Below, one piece after another: positions 53,719 to 62,840 of a stretch of 64,000 bases of DNA (positions within the stretch are counted from its first letter, which is position 1; the number at the start of each line of letters is the position of its first letter). A model generated the notes under the pieces. The model did not search any database and was not told where the DNA came from. It worked only from the letters and a program-made list of their open reading frames with translations. This DNA is from Bacteroides sp. GTDB taxonomy: Bacteria > Bacteroidota > Bacteroidia > Bacteroidales > Muribaculaceae. The translations under genes and the position numbers were made by a program. Location: NCBI GenBank assembly GCA_014801535.1, contig JAAVEA010000031.1, forward strand, positions 1 through 64,000, in the 5' to 3' direction.

Positions 53719-55509
53719 ATGAATTATAGCATAATAGACTTCATAAGCCTATTAGGAGCGGTGTGCCTGTTCCTCTATGGCATGAAGGTAATGAGTGAGG
53801 GTCTGCAGAAAGTGGCCGGCGACAGGCTGCGTAATATCCTCGGAGCAATGACCCGCAACCGTGTAGCCGGTGTATTGACCGGTATAGCCATTACCGCCCT
53901 TATCCAGAGTTCAAGTGCATCTACCGTAATGGTTGTGAGCTTCGTGAATGCGGGTCTCATGACTTTGCAACAGGCCATGGCGGTGATTTTCGGTGCCAAT
54001 GTCGGCACTACCGTCACCACATGGATCATCTCGGCTTTTTCTTTCGAAGTCAGCATCTCCGATTACAGCATCCTGCTTCTTGCCATAGGCGTGCCCATGC
54101 TGTTCATGAAAAAGAGCGGTTACAAGAGCTTCGGTGAGTTTCTTATCGGATTCTGCTTCCTATTCATGGGTCTTGACCTTATCAGCCGCTATGTGCCGAA
54201 TCTTCAGGAAAATCCCCAGATGCTGGAATTCGTTACCAACTATACCCAGCTTGGTGTCGGATCTATCCTCATATTCTTCGTTCTCGGTATAGTGGTGACG
54301 ATGGTGGCCCAAAGTTCTGCCGCCACATTTGCCATCACCCTTATAATGTGCTCGCAGGGATGGATTTCATTCTCTCTCGGATGCGCCATAATCCTGGGTG
54401 GAAACATCGGAACGACCATCACACCGGTGCTCGCCTCATTAAGCGGTAATCTCGCAGCAAAACGAACCGCGATGGGCCATGTGCTCTTCAATGTGCTCGG
54501 TTCCATAATAGCCCTTTGTGTTTTCCAACCTTTCGTGGAACTTGTGGGCGATATAACAAAGGCCTGCAACGGCATCAATCCTCTTGACATAAGTAAGGCT
54601 CAGGAAGCCGGACTCGCTGATTCTACCCTTCTCAATCCGAAAGGCGGTCTGACTTCAGCCGCACAGGGATGCATAGCCTTCGGTCTGGCAATGTTCCCGA
54701 CAGTCTTCAATGCCGTCAACTTGTTGATAATGATATGGTTCACAAAACTATACGTTAAGATTGTATGCTGGATTATGCCTGCTCACCATAAAGATGAAGA
54801 GGAAGATTTCTCACTCAAATTCATCGGACGCGGAATCCTTTCTGCTTCCGAGCTCAATATAACGCAGGCTCAGAAAGAGATTTATCTCTACGGACAGCGT
54901 GTCGACAGGATGCTGACTATGGCCCGGGAGCTTATACATATGGATCCTTCCGATGATAAATACACCAAGACCTATTCCCGTCTTGAAAAATATGAAGAGA
55001 TTTCCGACAAGATGGAGATTGAGATAGGAAGCTATCTGAATAAAGTGTCGGAAGGGCGTCTTTCCCCGGAAGGTAAGATGCGGATTGCAGGGATGCTCCG
55101 CATAATCAGCGAGATTGAATCTATCGCCGACGGATGTTTCAATGTAGCAAAGACATTGGGTAGAAAGAACCAGATTCAGGTTAAATTCGACGAACCGGTG
55201 CTCAAGGAGATCGACACGATGTTTGATCTCGTTTCAGACGCGATGGCGAATATGCTTGAAATATTGAAGGAGATGGAGACTCCCGATGGAGCGCTGGTGG
55301 TGAAGGCCTACAACCGCGAGCGTGAGATCAATAATCTGCGTAATAAACTTCGTGATGGCAATATATTCAATATCAATAATAAAACCTACGACTATCAGGA
55401 AGGCATATTCTTCATGGATCTTATCGGCGAAGCTGAAAAGTTAGGCGATTACATGATAAATGTGGTGGAAGGTGTGAAGCACCAGTTCAAACCCGCCGTA
55501 GCCGAATAA
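53719..55509 (+). CDS. Na+/phosphate symporter family protein with PhoU-like domain
   Basis: 596 aa. Two inverted Na/Pi cotransporter repeats, each with the QSSSA signature: ALIQSSSASTVMVVSF near residue 63 and VAQSSAATFAITL near 200. About eight membrane segments. From about residue 385 the protein is soluble and helical (PhoU-like: RVDRMLTMARELIHM, ISEIESIADGCFNVAK). Such proteins import phosphate or, in some cases, related anions (family knowledge). First of a + strand run with manC, a lipoprotein and a ComM-like gene. Confidence 0.9.
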   Translation: MNYSIIDFISLLGAVCLFLYGMKVMSEGLQKVAGDRLRNILGAMTRNRVAGVLTGIAITALIQSSSASTVMVVSFVNAGLMTLQQAMAVIFGANVGTTVTTWIISAFSFEVSISDYSILLLAIGVPMLFMKKSGYKSFGEFLIGFCFLFMGLDLISRYVPNLQENPQMLEFVTNYTQLGVGSILIFFVLGIVVTMVAQSSAATFAITLIMCSQGWISFSLGCAIILGGNIGTTITPVLASLSGNLAAKRTAMGHVLFNVLGSIIALCVFQPFVELVGDITKACNGINPLDISKAQEAGLADSTLLNPKGGLTSAAQGCIAFGLAMFPTVFNAVNLLIMIWFTKLYVKIVCWIMPAHHKDEEEDFSLKFIGRGILSASELNITQAQKEIYLYGQRVDRMLTMARELIHMDPSDDKYTKTYSRLEKYEEISDKMEIEIGSYLNKVSEGRLSPEGKMRIAGMLRIISEIESIADGCFNVAKTLGRKNQIQVKFDEPVLKEIDTMFDLVSDAMANMLEILKEMETPDGALVVKAYNREREINNLRNKLRDGNIFNINNKTYDYQEGIFFMDLIGEAEKLGDYMINVVEGVKHQFKPAVAE

Positions 55510-55556
55510 ATCAATATTTCAAAGCAAATCACACCTCAAAAATTCAGAAAACTATT

Positions 55557-56639
55557 ATGAATCACAGATATTGCGTTATAATGTGTGGGGGTGTAGGCTC
55601 CCGTTTCTGGCCTTTCAGCCGTAATGACAGGCCAAAACAGTTTCTTGATTTCTTCGGCACCGGACGCACTCTGCTGCAGATGACAGTCGACCGCATCCTG
55701 CCTCTGATTCCGGCCGATAATATAATACTTGTGACCAACAGTGCCTATGCCGGCATTATACGCGAACAGCTACCGGACATCAAGGAGAGCAATATTCTTC
55801 TCGAACCGGCACGCCGCAACACAGCTCCCTGCATATGCTGGGCCGCACACCATATTCAGGCTCTCGACCCGGAAGCTTCTATAGTGACTCTTCCTTCGGA
55901 CCATCTTATCCTGAAGGAAGATATTTTCCGCGATGTTCTTGAAGAAGGTCTCCGGTTTGTGGAAGGGGGCGACCGCCTGCTTACCATCGGACTGCGTCCG
56001 GGGTCGCCGCATACCGGCTATGGATATATACAGCTCGGCCATCCTCTTGATGAATACCCTGGAATATGCAAGGTGAAATCATTCACCGAGAAACCCGACC
56101 TTGAGATGGCCAGGGTATTTGTGGAAAGCGGTGAATTCTACTGGAATTCCGGAATGTTTCTCTGGACGGCAAAAAGCATTCTCAATGCTTTCAACAGGTT
56201 CGCACCCGAAACGGCCGCAATATTCCAGGAGGGTGAAAAAATGTATGGCACACCGCAGGAAACCGCTTTCATCGACACCGAGTTTCCACGCACCCCTTCT
56301 ATCAGCATAGACTATGCCATAATGGAAAAGGCCGACAACGTTTATGTAAAGACAGCCGATATCGGATGGAGCGATCTCGGAAGCTGGAAAGCCCTTTATG
56401 AAACCTCCCCAAAAAACCGTGATGGAAATGTGACGCAGAGGTGTAAGGTGCTTACTCACGAATGCCGCAACAATGTTTTTGCCGTTACAGGCGATAAACT
56501 CGTCGTAGCCTCCGGACTTGAAGGATATGTAGTGGCCGAAAACAAAAATGCTCTTCTGATATATCCTATCTCGGAAGAGCAGAAAATACGTCAGGTTGTT
56601 AATGACGTACGCGCACGCTTCGGTGAAGATTACGTATGA
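55557..56639 (+). CDS. manC: Mannose-1-phosphate guanylyltransferase
   Basis: 360 aa. Makes GDP-mannose from GTP and mannose-1-phosphate, the precursor for GDP-fucose and mannosylated surface glycans. The pyrophosphorylase motif CGGVGSRFWPFSRNDRPKQF is at residues 10-29, FTEKP near 179 and the product-binding VKTADIGWSDLGSW near 270. It lacks the C-terminal isomerase domain of bifunctional ManC (about 470 aa), so it is the single-function form. The stop overlaps the next ATG (ATGA). Confidence 0.94.
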   Translation: MNHRYCVIMCGGVGSRFWPFSRNDRPKQFLDFFGTGRTLLQMTVDRILPLIPADNIILVTNSAYAGIIREQLPDIKESNILLEPARRNTAPCICWAAHHIQALDPEASIVTLPSDHLILKEDIFRDVLEEGLRFVEGGDRLLTIGLRPGSPHTGYGYIQLGHPLDEYPGICKVKSFTEKPDLEMARVFVESGEFYWNSGMFLWTAKSILNAFNRFAPETAAIFQEGEKMYGTPQETAFIDTEFPRTPSISIDYAIMEKADNVYVKTADIGWSDLGSWKALYETSPKNRDGNVTQRCKVLTHECRNNVFAVTGDKLVVASGLEGYVVAENKNALLIYPISEEQKIRQVVNDVRARFGEDYV

Positions 56640-57664
56640 TTATGAAAAAGTTCCTCTTTATTTTACTTTCGGCATTTATTATCGTGGGGTGTGCCAAACC
56701 TAAGTTTGATGTAATTTTCGAACTCCCTGAATCGGTGCATGCCGCATATACATTCACCTATTACGCTTCCTCTTCAAAACAGGGGAAATGGATCGAAACA
56801 GGGGTAATGGTTCAGGGTGGACGTGGCAAAATGACGCTTCCTGCCGCCAATCCAACCGTTGTCTCCCTCTCGGCCGGTAGCAACGTGGTGTATTTTTATG
56901 TGGAGCGCGGCGATAAGATAAAGATAAAAGGGGAGAGTGCTGATATATATTCCTGGCAGATAGAGGGGAATTCCATTAATGAGGAGTGGAGCGCGTGGAG
57001 ACGCGAAAACGTGGGCTCGCTGAGTGCGGGAAATGTAAAAAAAATAAACGATGCCGTGGAGAAATATGTGAAGAAAAACCCTTCCAATCCGCTCTCGGCT
57101 CTTCTCCTTCTCTATGACTATGACAGGAGTGAGAACAATATCGGCTTCCTTAACCTTTGGAAAAGTCTGAAGGGAGATGCGGCAAAAGAGAAATGGATCA
57201 CTATTTCCGGACGCACCGATCTTTATACCAACACTCCTCTCACCCCTCCCGATCTGAAAAAGAAACATACCCTCATTCTCAAGTCGCTCGGCAATGGAGC
57301 CGATACGGTTGTTACAGGCAAAGTGCCCGTCGCTCTTCTTTTCTGGCACAATTCCGACAACGAGCGCACAAAGATGATTGATTCGCTTAAGGCTTTGAGG
57401 AAGGCTCATCCCGATTCGGCTTCATATATCATAGCCGACATCTGCCTCGATCCTGATTCACTCAGCTGGGTCTCCCCTTTAGGACGAGATTCTCTTGAAC
57501 ACACCATACGCGCCTGGAATCCGATAGCCGAGGCCGACTCGGTGATACGCTCTCTGGGTGTGGAGAAAACTCCGTCACTTATTCTTTTTCCGGCCATAGC
57601 ATCCACTCCCAAGAAAACAGACGACAAAAAGAAAGACTCTTCAGTAAAAAAGTCTAAGAAATAA
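56636..57664 (+). CDS. Predicted lipoprotein with thioredoxin-like C-terminal region
   Basis: 342 aa. Lipobox IIVGC with Cys19 after a short hydrophobic signal; a start at 56642 (MKKFLF) is as good. The N-terminal part (about 20-115) is beta-rich, of the type seen in DUF4369 domains that precede thioredoxins in Bacteroidota lipoproteins. The C-terminal half has a thioredoxin-like layout (VPVALLFWHNSDNERTKM, VEKTPSLILF with a cis-Pro-like TPS), but HNSD stands where CxxC would be, so no redox activity is expected. It ends in a Lys/Asp-rich tail. Function unknown. Confidence 0.75.
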   Translation: MIMKKFLFILLSAFIIVGCAKPKFDVIFELPESVHAAYTFTYYASSSKQGKWIETGVMVQGGRGKMTLPAANPTVVSLSAGSNVVYFYVERGDKIKIKGESADIYSWQIEGNSINEEWSAWRRENVGSLSAGNVKKINDAVEKYVKKNPSNPLSALLLLYDYDRSENNIGFLNLWKSLKGDAAKEKWITISGRTDLYTNTPLTPPDLKKKHTLILKSLGNGADTVVTGKVPVALLFWHNSDNERTKMIDSLKALRKAHPDSASYIIADICLDPDSLSWVSPLGRDSLEHTIRAWNPIAEADSVIRSLGVEKTPSLILFPAIASTPKKTDDKKKDSSVKKSKK

Positions 57665-57676
57665 AATCTACTACTC

Positions 57677-59284
57677 ATGCTCACAAAGATATATTCGGCT
57701 GCCATAAGCGGCATAGATGCGTTTCCGGTCACGATAGAGACCGAAATATGGAAAGGAGCCGGATTCACTATCGTGGGTATGGCCGATACCTCTATCCGTG
57801 AAAGCTACGAACGTATGCTCTCGGCTATCCGACATTCCGGATATGAGTTCCCTCACCATCGCATAACCATCAATCTTGCTCCGGCCGATATAAAGAAGGA
57901 GGGGGCGCAGTTCGACCTCCCTATGGCCATAGGAATCCTTACTTCGGCAGAGTTTGTGCGCCCGGCCGATTTATCCTCATCCATGCTTACGGGCGAACTT
58001 TCTCTCGACGGATCTGTGTTGCCGGTGAAAGGTGTGCTCCCTATGGCTATAAAGGCTCGTGAGATGGGTCTTAAACGATTGATCGTGCCTGAAGGTAATG
58101 TAACCGAAGCTGCTGTGGTGAATAAGATTGACGTTTACGGTGTGAAGACCCTTCAGGAGGCGGTGGCTATTCTCGAGGGTTCATCCGATCTGTCACCGGT
58201 AAGGATAGACACACGCGCCCTTTTTCTCGCCTCTCAGGAGGAATTCGATTATGATTTTTCCGAAGTGAAGGGACAGGAGAGTGTGAAGCGCGCGTTTGAG
58301 ATCGGATGTGCCGGTGGACATAATCTAATAATGGTGGGGCCTCCAGGAGCAGGAAAATCAATGATGGCTAAACGTCTTCCCTCGATAATGCCCCCTTTGA
58401 GCATGGCCGAGGCGCTGGAGACAACTAAGATTCATTCCGTGGCCGGAAAACTGTCGCGTGGTTCCATGCTTATGACCAAACGTCCATTCCGCACCCCTCA
58501 TCACACTGTTTCTCCCGTGGCTCTTGTAGGTGGAGGTGCCAATCCGATGCCCGGTGAGATCTCACTGGCTCATAACGGTGTTCTTTTTCTGGACGAATTT
58601 CCTGAGTTTCCACGCCAGGTGCTCGAAGTTTTGCGTCAGCCTATTGAAGATCGTATAATCACCGTGGCACGCGCGAAATATACCGTAAATTATCCTTCAA
58701 GCTTTATGCTCGTGGCCTCGATGAACCCGTGTCCATGCGGCTATTACGGACACCCCTCGCGACCATGCACTTGCACTCCGGGAGCCGTAAGTAAATATGT
58801 AAACCGAATATCAGGTCCTCTGCTCGACCGCATCGACCTGCAGGTGGAGATCGAGCCCGTGGCATTCGACGACATGGCCGATCCTACACCTACCGAACCC
58901 AGTGCCTCCATACGCGAGCGGGTGATGAAAGCCCGAGAAATTCAACAGGAACGATACCGCGAAATAAAGGAGATCCACTGCAACGCACAGATGAATTCAC
59001 GCCTTTTAAAGAGATATGCATGGCCTGATTCCGAAGGAATGGCCAAACTGAAAGACCGCATGACAAAACTCAATATGTCAGCGCGTGCCTTCGACCGTAT
59101 CCTGCGTGTGGCTCGCACCATCGCAGATCTCGAATCAGCCTGTGAGATAATCTCATCATCGCCGGAAAAAGCCTCTCTTACCTTGCAGGAAGCCGCCTCA
59201 CGCCCCGTGCTTGTGAGACATATAGCCGAAGCCATAAGCTACCGCGCTCTCGACCGCGGCTCCTATGGCTCCACTTTCGGCTGA
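57677..59284 (+). CDS. comM: YifB/ComM family Mg-chelatase-like AAA+ ATPase
   Basis: 535 aa. N-terminal ribosomal S5/Lon-like domain (about 1-170), Mg-chelatase AAA+ core with Walker A GPPGAGKS (221-228), Walker B VLFLDEFPEF and a C-terminal helical domain. A Cys-rich NPCPCGYYGHPSRPCTC loop inside the core is the family hallmark and may bind zinc. In naturally competent bacteria ComM is a hexameric branch-migration helicase; its role in Bacteroidota is not established. Slightly longer than the usual 505-515 aa. Confidence 0.9.
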   Translation: MLTKIYSAAISGIDAFPVTIETEIWKGAGFTIVGMADTSIRESYERMLSAIRHSGYEFPHHRITINLAPADIKKEGAQFDLPMAIGILTSAEFVRPADLSSSMLTGELSLDGSVLPVKGVLPMAIKAREMGLKRLIVPEGNVTEAAVVNKIDVYGVKTLQEAVAILEGSSDLSPVRIDTRALFLASQEEFDYDFSEVKGQESVKRAFEIGCAGGHNLIMVGPPGAGKSMMAKRLPSIMPPLSMAEALETTKIHSVAGKLSRGSMLMTKRPFRTPHHTVSPVALVGGGANPMPGEISLAHNGVLFLDEFPEFPRQVLEVLRQPIEDRIITVARAKYTVNYPSSFMLVASMNPCPCGYYGHPSRPCTCTPGAVSKYVNRISGPLLDRIDLQVEIEPVAFDDMADPTPTEPSASIRERVMKAREIQQERYREIKEIHCNAQMNSRLLKRYAWPDSEGMAKLKDRMTKLNMSARAFDRILRVARTIADLESACEIISSSPEKASLTLQEAASRPVLVRHIAEAISYRALDRGSYGSTFG

Positions 59285-59293
59285 TTTTTTAAC

Positions 59294-59323
59294 TTGCCCA
59301 ATATAAAATTTTTATTAATTTTG
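59294..59323 (+). promoter_or_regulatory. folD-topA promoter
   Basis: TTG (59294-59296), a 19-base spacer and TAATTTTG (59316-59323), 28 bases before the folD ATG at 59351. Confidence 0.65.
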
Positions 59324-59350
59324 CTCTTTGAATTTAAACAACTTCATGAT

Positions 59351-60220
59351 ATGACATTAATCGACGGTAAAAAGACAGCGGCTGAAATCAAACAGGAGAT
59401 AGCCGCACAAGTTAAGGAGATGGAGAGCCGTGGCGAACGCGCTCCACATCTTGCCGCCATCCTTGTAGGCCACGACGGCGGATCGGAGACTTACGTAGCC
59501 AATAAAGTCAAGGCTTGTGGTGAATGCGGATTCCGCAGCTCTCTCATTCGTTTCGAGGACGACGTTACTGAAGAACGTCTGCTTGATGAGATTAAGCGTC
59601 TCAATGAAGATGATGAAGTGGATGGCTTCATCGTTCAGCTTCCCCTTCCGCGTCATATCGACGAACAGCGTATAATCCGCGCCATAGATCCCGAAAAAGA
59701 TGTCGACGGCTTCCACCCTGTCAATGTGGGTAACATGTCTATCGGTCTTCCGGGTTTCGTATCGGCCACCCCTGCCGGAATCATGGAGCTTCTGCGCCGT
59801 TATGGTGTGGAGACCAAAGGTAAGCATGCCGTGGTGCTCGGCCGCAGCAATATAGTGGGCAAGCCGATGGCTACCCTCCTCATGCAGAAAAGTAACCCCG
59901 GCAACTGCACTGTAACCGTATGTCATTCCGCCACTCCAAATATCAAGGAGATATGTCGTGAGGCCGATATAATCGTGGCCGCCCTCGGTGTGCCCGGATT
60001 CGTTACCGAAGATATGGTAAAACCCGGTGCCACAGTGATTGATGTCGGCACAACACGTGTGCCCGATTCAACACGCAAATCAGGATGGCGTCTGCGTGGA
60101 GATGTCGATTTCGAGAATGTGGCTCCCAAATGCGCCTTCATCACTCCCGTGCCCGGGGGTGTCGGGCCGATGACCATCTGTTCCCTCATGATGAACACCC
60201 TCAAAGCGAAGCAAAAATAA
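59351..60220 (+). CDS. folD: Methylenetetrahydrofolate dehydrogenase/cyclohydrolase (FolD)
   Basis: 289 aa. Interconverts 5,10-methylene-THF and 10-formyl-THF, the formyl donor for Pur[14 protein letters not shown] holds the catalytic Tyr-x-x-x-Lys; [11 protein letters not shown] and [11 protein letters not shown] are the folate-site motifs; [11 protein letters not shown] binds NADP. The ATG at 59351 (MTLIDGKK) is the start; upstream in-frame TTG at 59294 lies in the promoter. It lies 14 bases before topA. Confidence 0.97.
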   Translation: MTLIDGKKTAAEIKQEIAAQVKEMESRGERAPHLAAILVGHDGGSETYVANKVKACGECGFRSSLIRFEDDVTEERLLDEIKRLNEDDEVDGFIVQLPLPRHIDEQRIIRAIDPEKDVDGFHPVNVGNMSIGLPGFVSATPAGIMELLRRYGVETKGKHAVVLGRSNIVGKPMATLLMQKSNPGNCTVTVCHSATPNIKEICREADIIVAALGVPGFVTEDMVKPGATVIDVGTTRVPDSTRKSGWRLRGDVDFENVAPKCAFITPVPGGVGPMTICSLMMNTLKAKQK

Positions 60221-60234
60221 CATAATTCCCTCGG

Positions 60235-62568
60235 ATGAAAAACCTTGTGATAGTAGAGTCGCCGGCCAAGGCGAAGACCATAGAGAAATTTTTAGGACCC
60301 GACTATAAGGTTATGTCGAGTATAGGCCACATCCGCGATTTGAAATCGAAAGGGATGAGCGTGGAGATCGACAAGGATTTCTCTCCGGTCTATGAAATTC
60401 CGGCAGAAAAAAGAGATGTGGTCCGTGCATTGAAGACCGAGGCTGCCAAGGCCGACACCGTGTGGCTCGCTTCCGATGAGGACCGCGAGGGGGAGGCTAT
60501 CGCATGGCATCTCGCTGAAGTGCTTGGTCTCGATCCGCAGAAGACAAAGCGAATAGTATTCCACGAGATTACAAAGCCTGCAATATTGGAGGCTATCGCC
60601 AATCCACGCACAATAGATATCGACCGTGTAAACGCTCAGCAGGCACGCCGTGTGCTCGACCGAATAGTAGGATTCGAGCTTTCGCCGGTGCTCTGGAAGA
60701 AGATTAAGCCGGCTCTTTCGGCCGGCCGCGTGCAGAGCGTGGCCGTAAGGCTTATATGTGAGAGGGAGAAGGAGATAGATGCTTTCAAGCCTGAGCCTTT
60801 CTATCGCGTAAACGGTATATTCTCCACCTCCGCCGGAGAGGCTATGAAAGCCGAACTAAAACATCGCATCGATAATAAGGAGACTGCCTTACGCCTTCTT
60901 CATGAATGCGCCGATGCGGAATTTGAAGTGTCGGAAGTAGCCGTCAAGCCGGTGAAGAGATCTCCCGCACCGCCATTTACCACCTCTACTCTCCAGCAGG
61001 AGGCCGGCAAACGACTCGGTTTCTCCGTGAAACAGACCATGCGTACCGCCCAGAAACTATATGAGGAGGGACGCATCACATACATGCGTACCGACTCCAC
61101 CAATCTGTCGGCGCTCGCATTGCGCGATATAAAGAGCGTGGTCGAAGAGGATTATGGCAGCCAATATCACAAGGAACGTCATTACCACACCCATTCAAAG
61201 GGTGCGCAGGAGGCTCACGAAGCAATCCGCCCTACATACATATCCAACCGCGACATACCGGGTGATGAACGCGAGCGTCGTCTCTACGATCTGATATGGA
61301 AGCGTGCGGTGGCTTCTCAGATGAGCGATGCTCTCCTTGAGAAGACCAACGTCGATATTGAGGTGCGCCGTAATGGAAAGGGCACAGGCGAGGAATTCCG
61401 GGCCGAGGGTGAAGTGATCACTTTCGAAGGGTTCATGAAAGCTTACGGTGCCGATTCCACGGATGAGAGCGGACTTCTGCCTAAAGTGGAGAAAGGTGAG
61501 AAACTATCTGATATTCAGATCACCGCAACAGAACGATTCACTCTCCCTCCGGCACGCTACACCGAAGCTTCTTTAGTGAAAAAGATGGAAGACCTCGGAA
61601 TAGGACGTCCTTCCACATATGCTCCCACTATCTCCACTATCCAGGATCGCGACTACATACGTCACGGTGAGAAACGTGGGGAACCACGCGAATACGATAT
61701 TCTCACTCTCAAGGATGGGAAGATTTCCTCAGAAACTGTCACCGAAATGGCCGGAAGTGAGAAAGGTAAACTTATACCTACCGATGTGGGTATGGTGGTC
61801 AACGACTTCCTTACAGCCAATTTCCCCGATATTCTCGATTATAATTTCACTGCACGTGTTGAGGAGAAGTTCGATGAGATTGCCGAAGGGAAGCTGGGTT
61901 GGAAAAATGAGCTGTCGGGCTTCTACGATGATTTCCACCCGTCCATAGACCGCGTAAACGCAATGCGCACCGAACATAAGGTAGGCGAACGTATCCTTGG
62001 CACCGACCCCGCTTCCGGACGCCCTGTTTCTGTCAAGATCGGACGATTCGGACCCGTAGTGCAGATAGGGGAGGCCACCGATGAGGAGAAACCGCAGTTT
62101 GCGAGTCTGAATGCAGATCAGAGCATATATGATATAACTCTTGAAGATGCCTTGAAACTTTTCGAGCTTCCACGTGTGCTTGGAGAATTGGAGGGTAATG
62201 AGGTAAAGGCTGCCATCGGTCGCTTCGGGCCTTACGTTCAGATAGGGAAGGAATATGTATCCATACCCAAAGATATGGCTCCACAGACCATAACTCTCGA
62301 GGAGGCTGCAGAGCTGATCCGCGCCAAACGCGAGGCAGATGCCAACCGTCTGATCAAGACCTTCGACGAAATGCCGGGACTTGAAATCCTCAACGGCCGC
62401 TTCGGCCCCTACATCGCCTATAAGAAAGAGGGTGCCCGTAAAGCCGTAAACTATAAGATTCCCAAAGGAACCGACCCCGCTTCTCTCTCTCTCGATGAAG
62501 TGAAGGCTCTCATGGAGGCTCCCGCTCCCGCCAAGCGCAAAACTTCCACACGCGCCAAAAAGAAATAA
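60235..62568 (+). CDS. topA: DNA topoisomerase I (type IA)
   Basis: 777 aa. Relaxes negative supercoils, balancing gyrase. The Toprim domain starts KNLVIVESPAKAKTIEKFLG; acidic DEDREGEA near residue 80; the catalytic Tyr283 is in ITYMRTDST. The C-terminus replaces the Cys zinc fingers of E. coli with zinc-free repeats (ASGRPVSVKIGRFGPVVQIG, IGRFGPYVQIGKEY, LNGRFGPYIAYKKE) and a Lys-rich end, the usual Bacteroidota form. A minisatellite follows the stop. Confidence 0.97.
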   Translation: MKNLVIVESPAKAKTIEKFLGPDYKVMSSIGHIRDLKSKGMSVEIDKDFSPVYEIPAEKRDVVRALKTEAAKADTVWLASDEDREGEAIAWHLAEVLGLDPQKTKRIVFHEITKPAILEAIANPRTIDIDRVNAQQARRVLDRIVGFELSPVLWKKIKPALSAGRVQSVAVRLICEREKEIDAFKPEPFYRVNGIFSTSAGEAMKAELKHRIDNKETALRLLHECADAEFEVSEVAVKPVKRSPAPPFTTSTLQQEAGKRLGFSVKQTMRTAQKLYEEGRITYMRTDSTNLSALALRDIKSVVEEDYGSQYHKERHYHTHSKGAQEAHEAIRPTYISNRDIPGDERERRLYDLIWKRAVASQMSDALLEKTNVDIEVRRNGKGTGEEFRAEGEVITFEGFMKAYGADSTDESGLLPKVEKGEKLSDIQITATERFTLPPARYTEASLVKKMEDLGIGRPSTYAPTISTIQDRDYIRHGEKRGEPREYDILTLKDGKISSETVTEMAGSEKGKLIPTDVGMVVNDFLTANFPDILDYNFTARVEEKFDEIAEGKLGWKNELSGFYDDFHPSIDRVNAMRTEHKVGERILGTDPASGRPVSVKIGRFGPVVQIGEATDEEKPQFASLNADQSIYDITLEDALKLFELPRVLGELEGNEVKAAIGRFGPYVQIGKEYVSIPKDMAPQTITLEEAAELIRAKREADANRLIKTFDEMPGLEILNGRFGPYIAYKKEGARKAVNYKIPKGTDPASLSLDEVKALMEAPAPAKRKTSTRAKKK

Positions 62569-62578
62569 GGAAGAGAGA

Positions 62579-62714
62579 ATGAGAAGAGAGCGGATGAGAA
62601 GATGAGCGGATGAGAAGAGAGCGGATGAGGAGAGAGCAGATGAGGAGAGAGCGGATGAGGAGAGAGCAGATGAGGAGAGAGCAGATGAGGAAAGAGCAGA
62701 TGAGGAGAGAATGA
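62579..62714. repeat. 15-bp minisatellite after topA
   Basis: About eight copies of a 15-bp purine-rich unit (ATGAGGAGAGAGCRG type), diverged at the 5' end and nearly perfect from 62610. It makes a 34-codon frame (62610-62714, MRRE(R/Q) repeats), probably by chance. The rest of 62569-62800 holds GGCC-rich short repeats and no gene. Confidence 0.85.
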
Positions 62715-62799
62715 AGTAGCCGTCTCTGTTTGTTTCGGCGTAGGCCGCCTTCGGTGGCCGATTAGGCCGATTAGCCGCTCAGGCCTGATAATGATAAAG

Positions 62800-62839
62800 A
62801 AAACACAACAAAAATTTGTTAATTTTTGTTGTGTTTTTA
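62800..62839 (+). terminator. Terminator-like hairpin abutting the next start codon
   Basis: 17-bp perfect AT-rich stem (62800-62816 with 62821-62837) with a TGTT loop; the 3' arm ends in a T-run. The ATG of the next gene begins 3 bases later. Confidence 0.7.
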
Positions 62840-62840
62840 T

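Noticed and set aside
59294-59350. TTG start for folD at 59294
   Set aside because: It coincides with the promoter -33 element; ATG 59351 gives the standard MTLIDGK start.
62610-62714. 34-codon small protein in the minisatellite
   Set aside because: The frame follows from a 15-bp unit; no ribosome site or composition typical of a real protein.
62579-62714. CRISPR-like array
   Set aside because: Units are contiguous with no unique spacers and no cas genes nearby.
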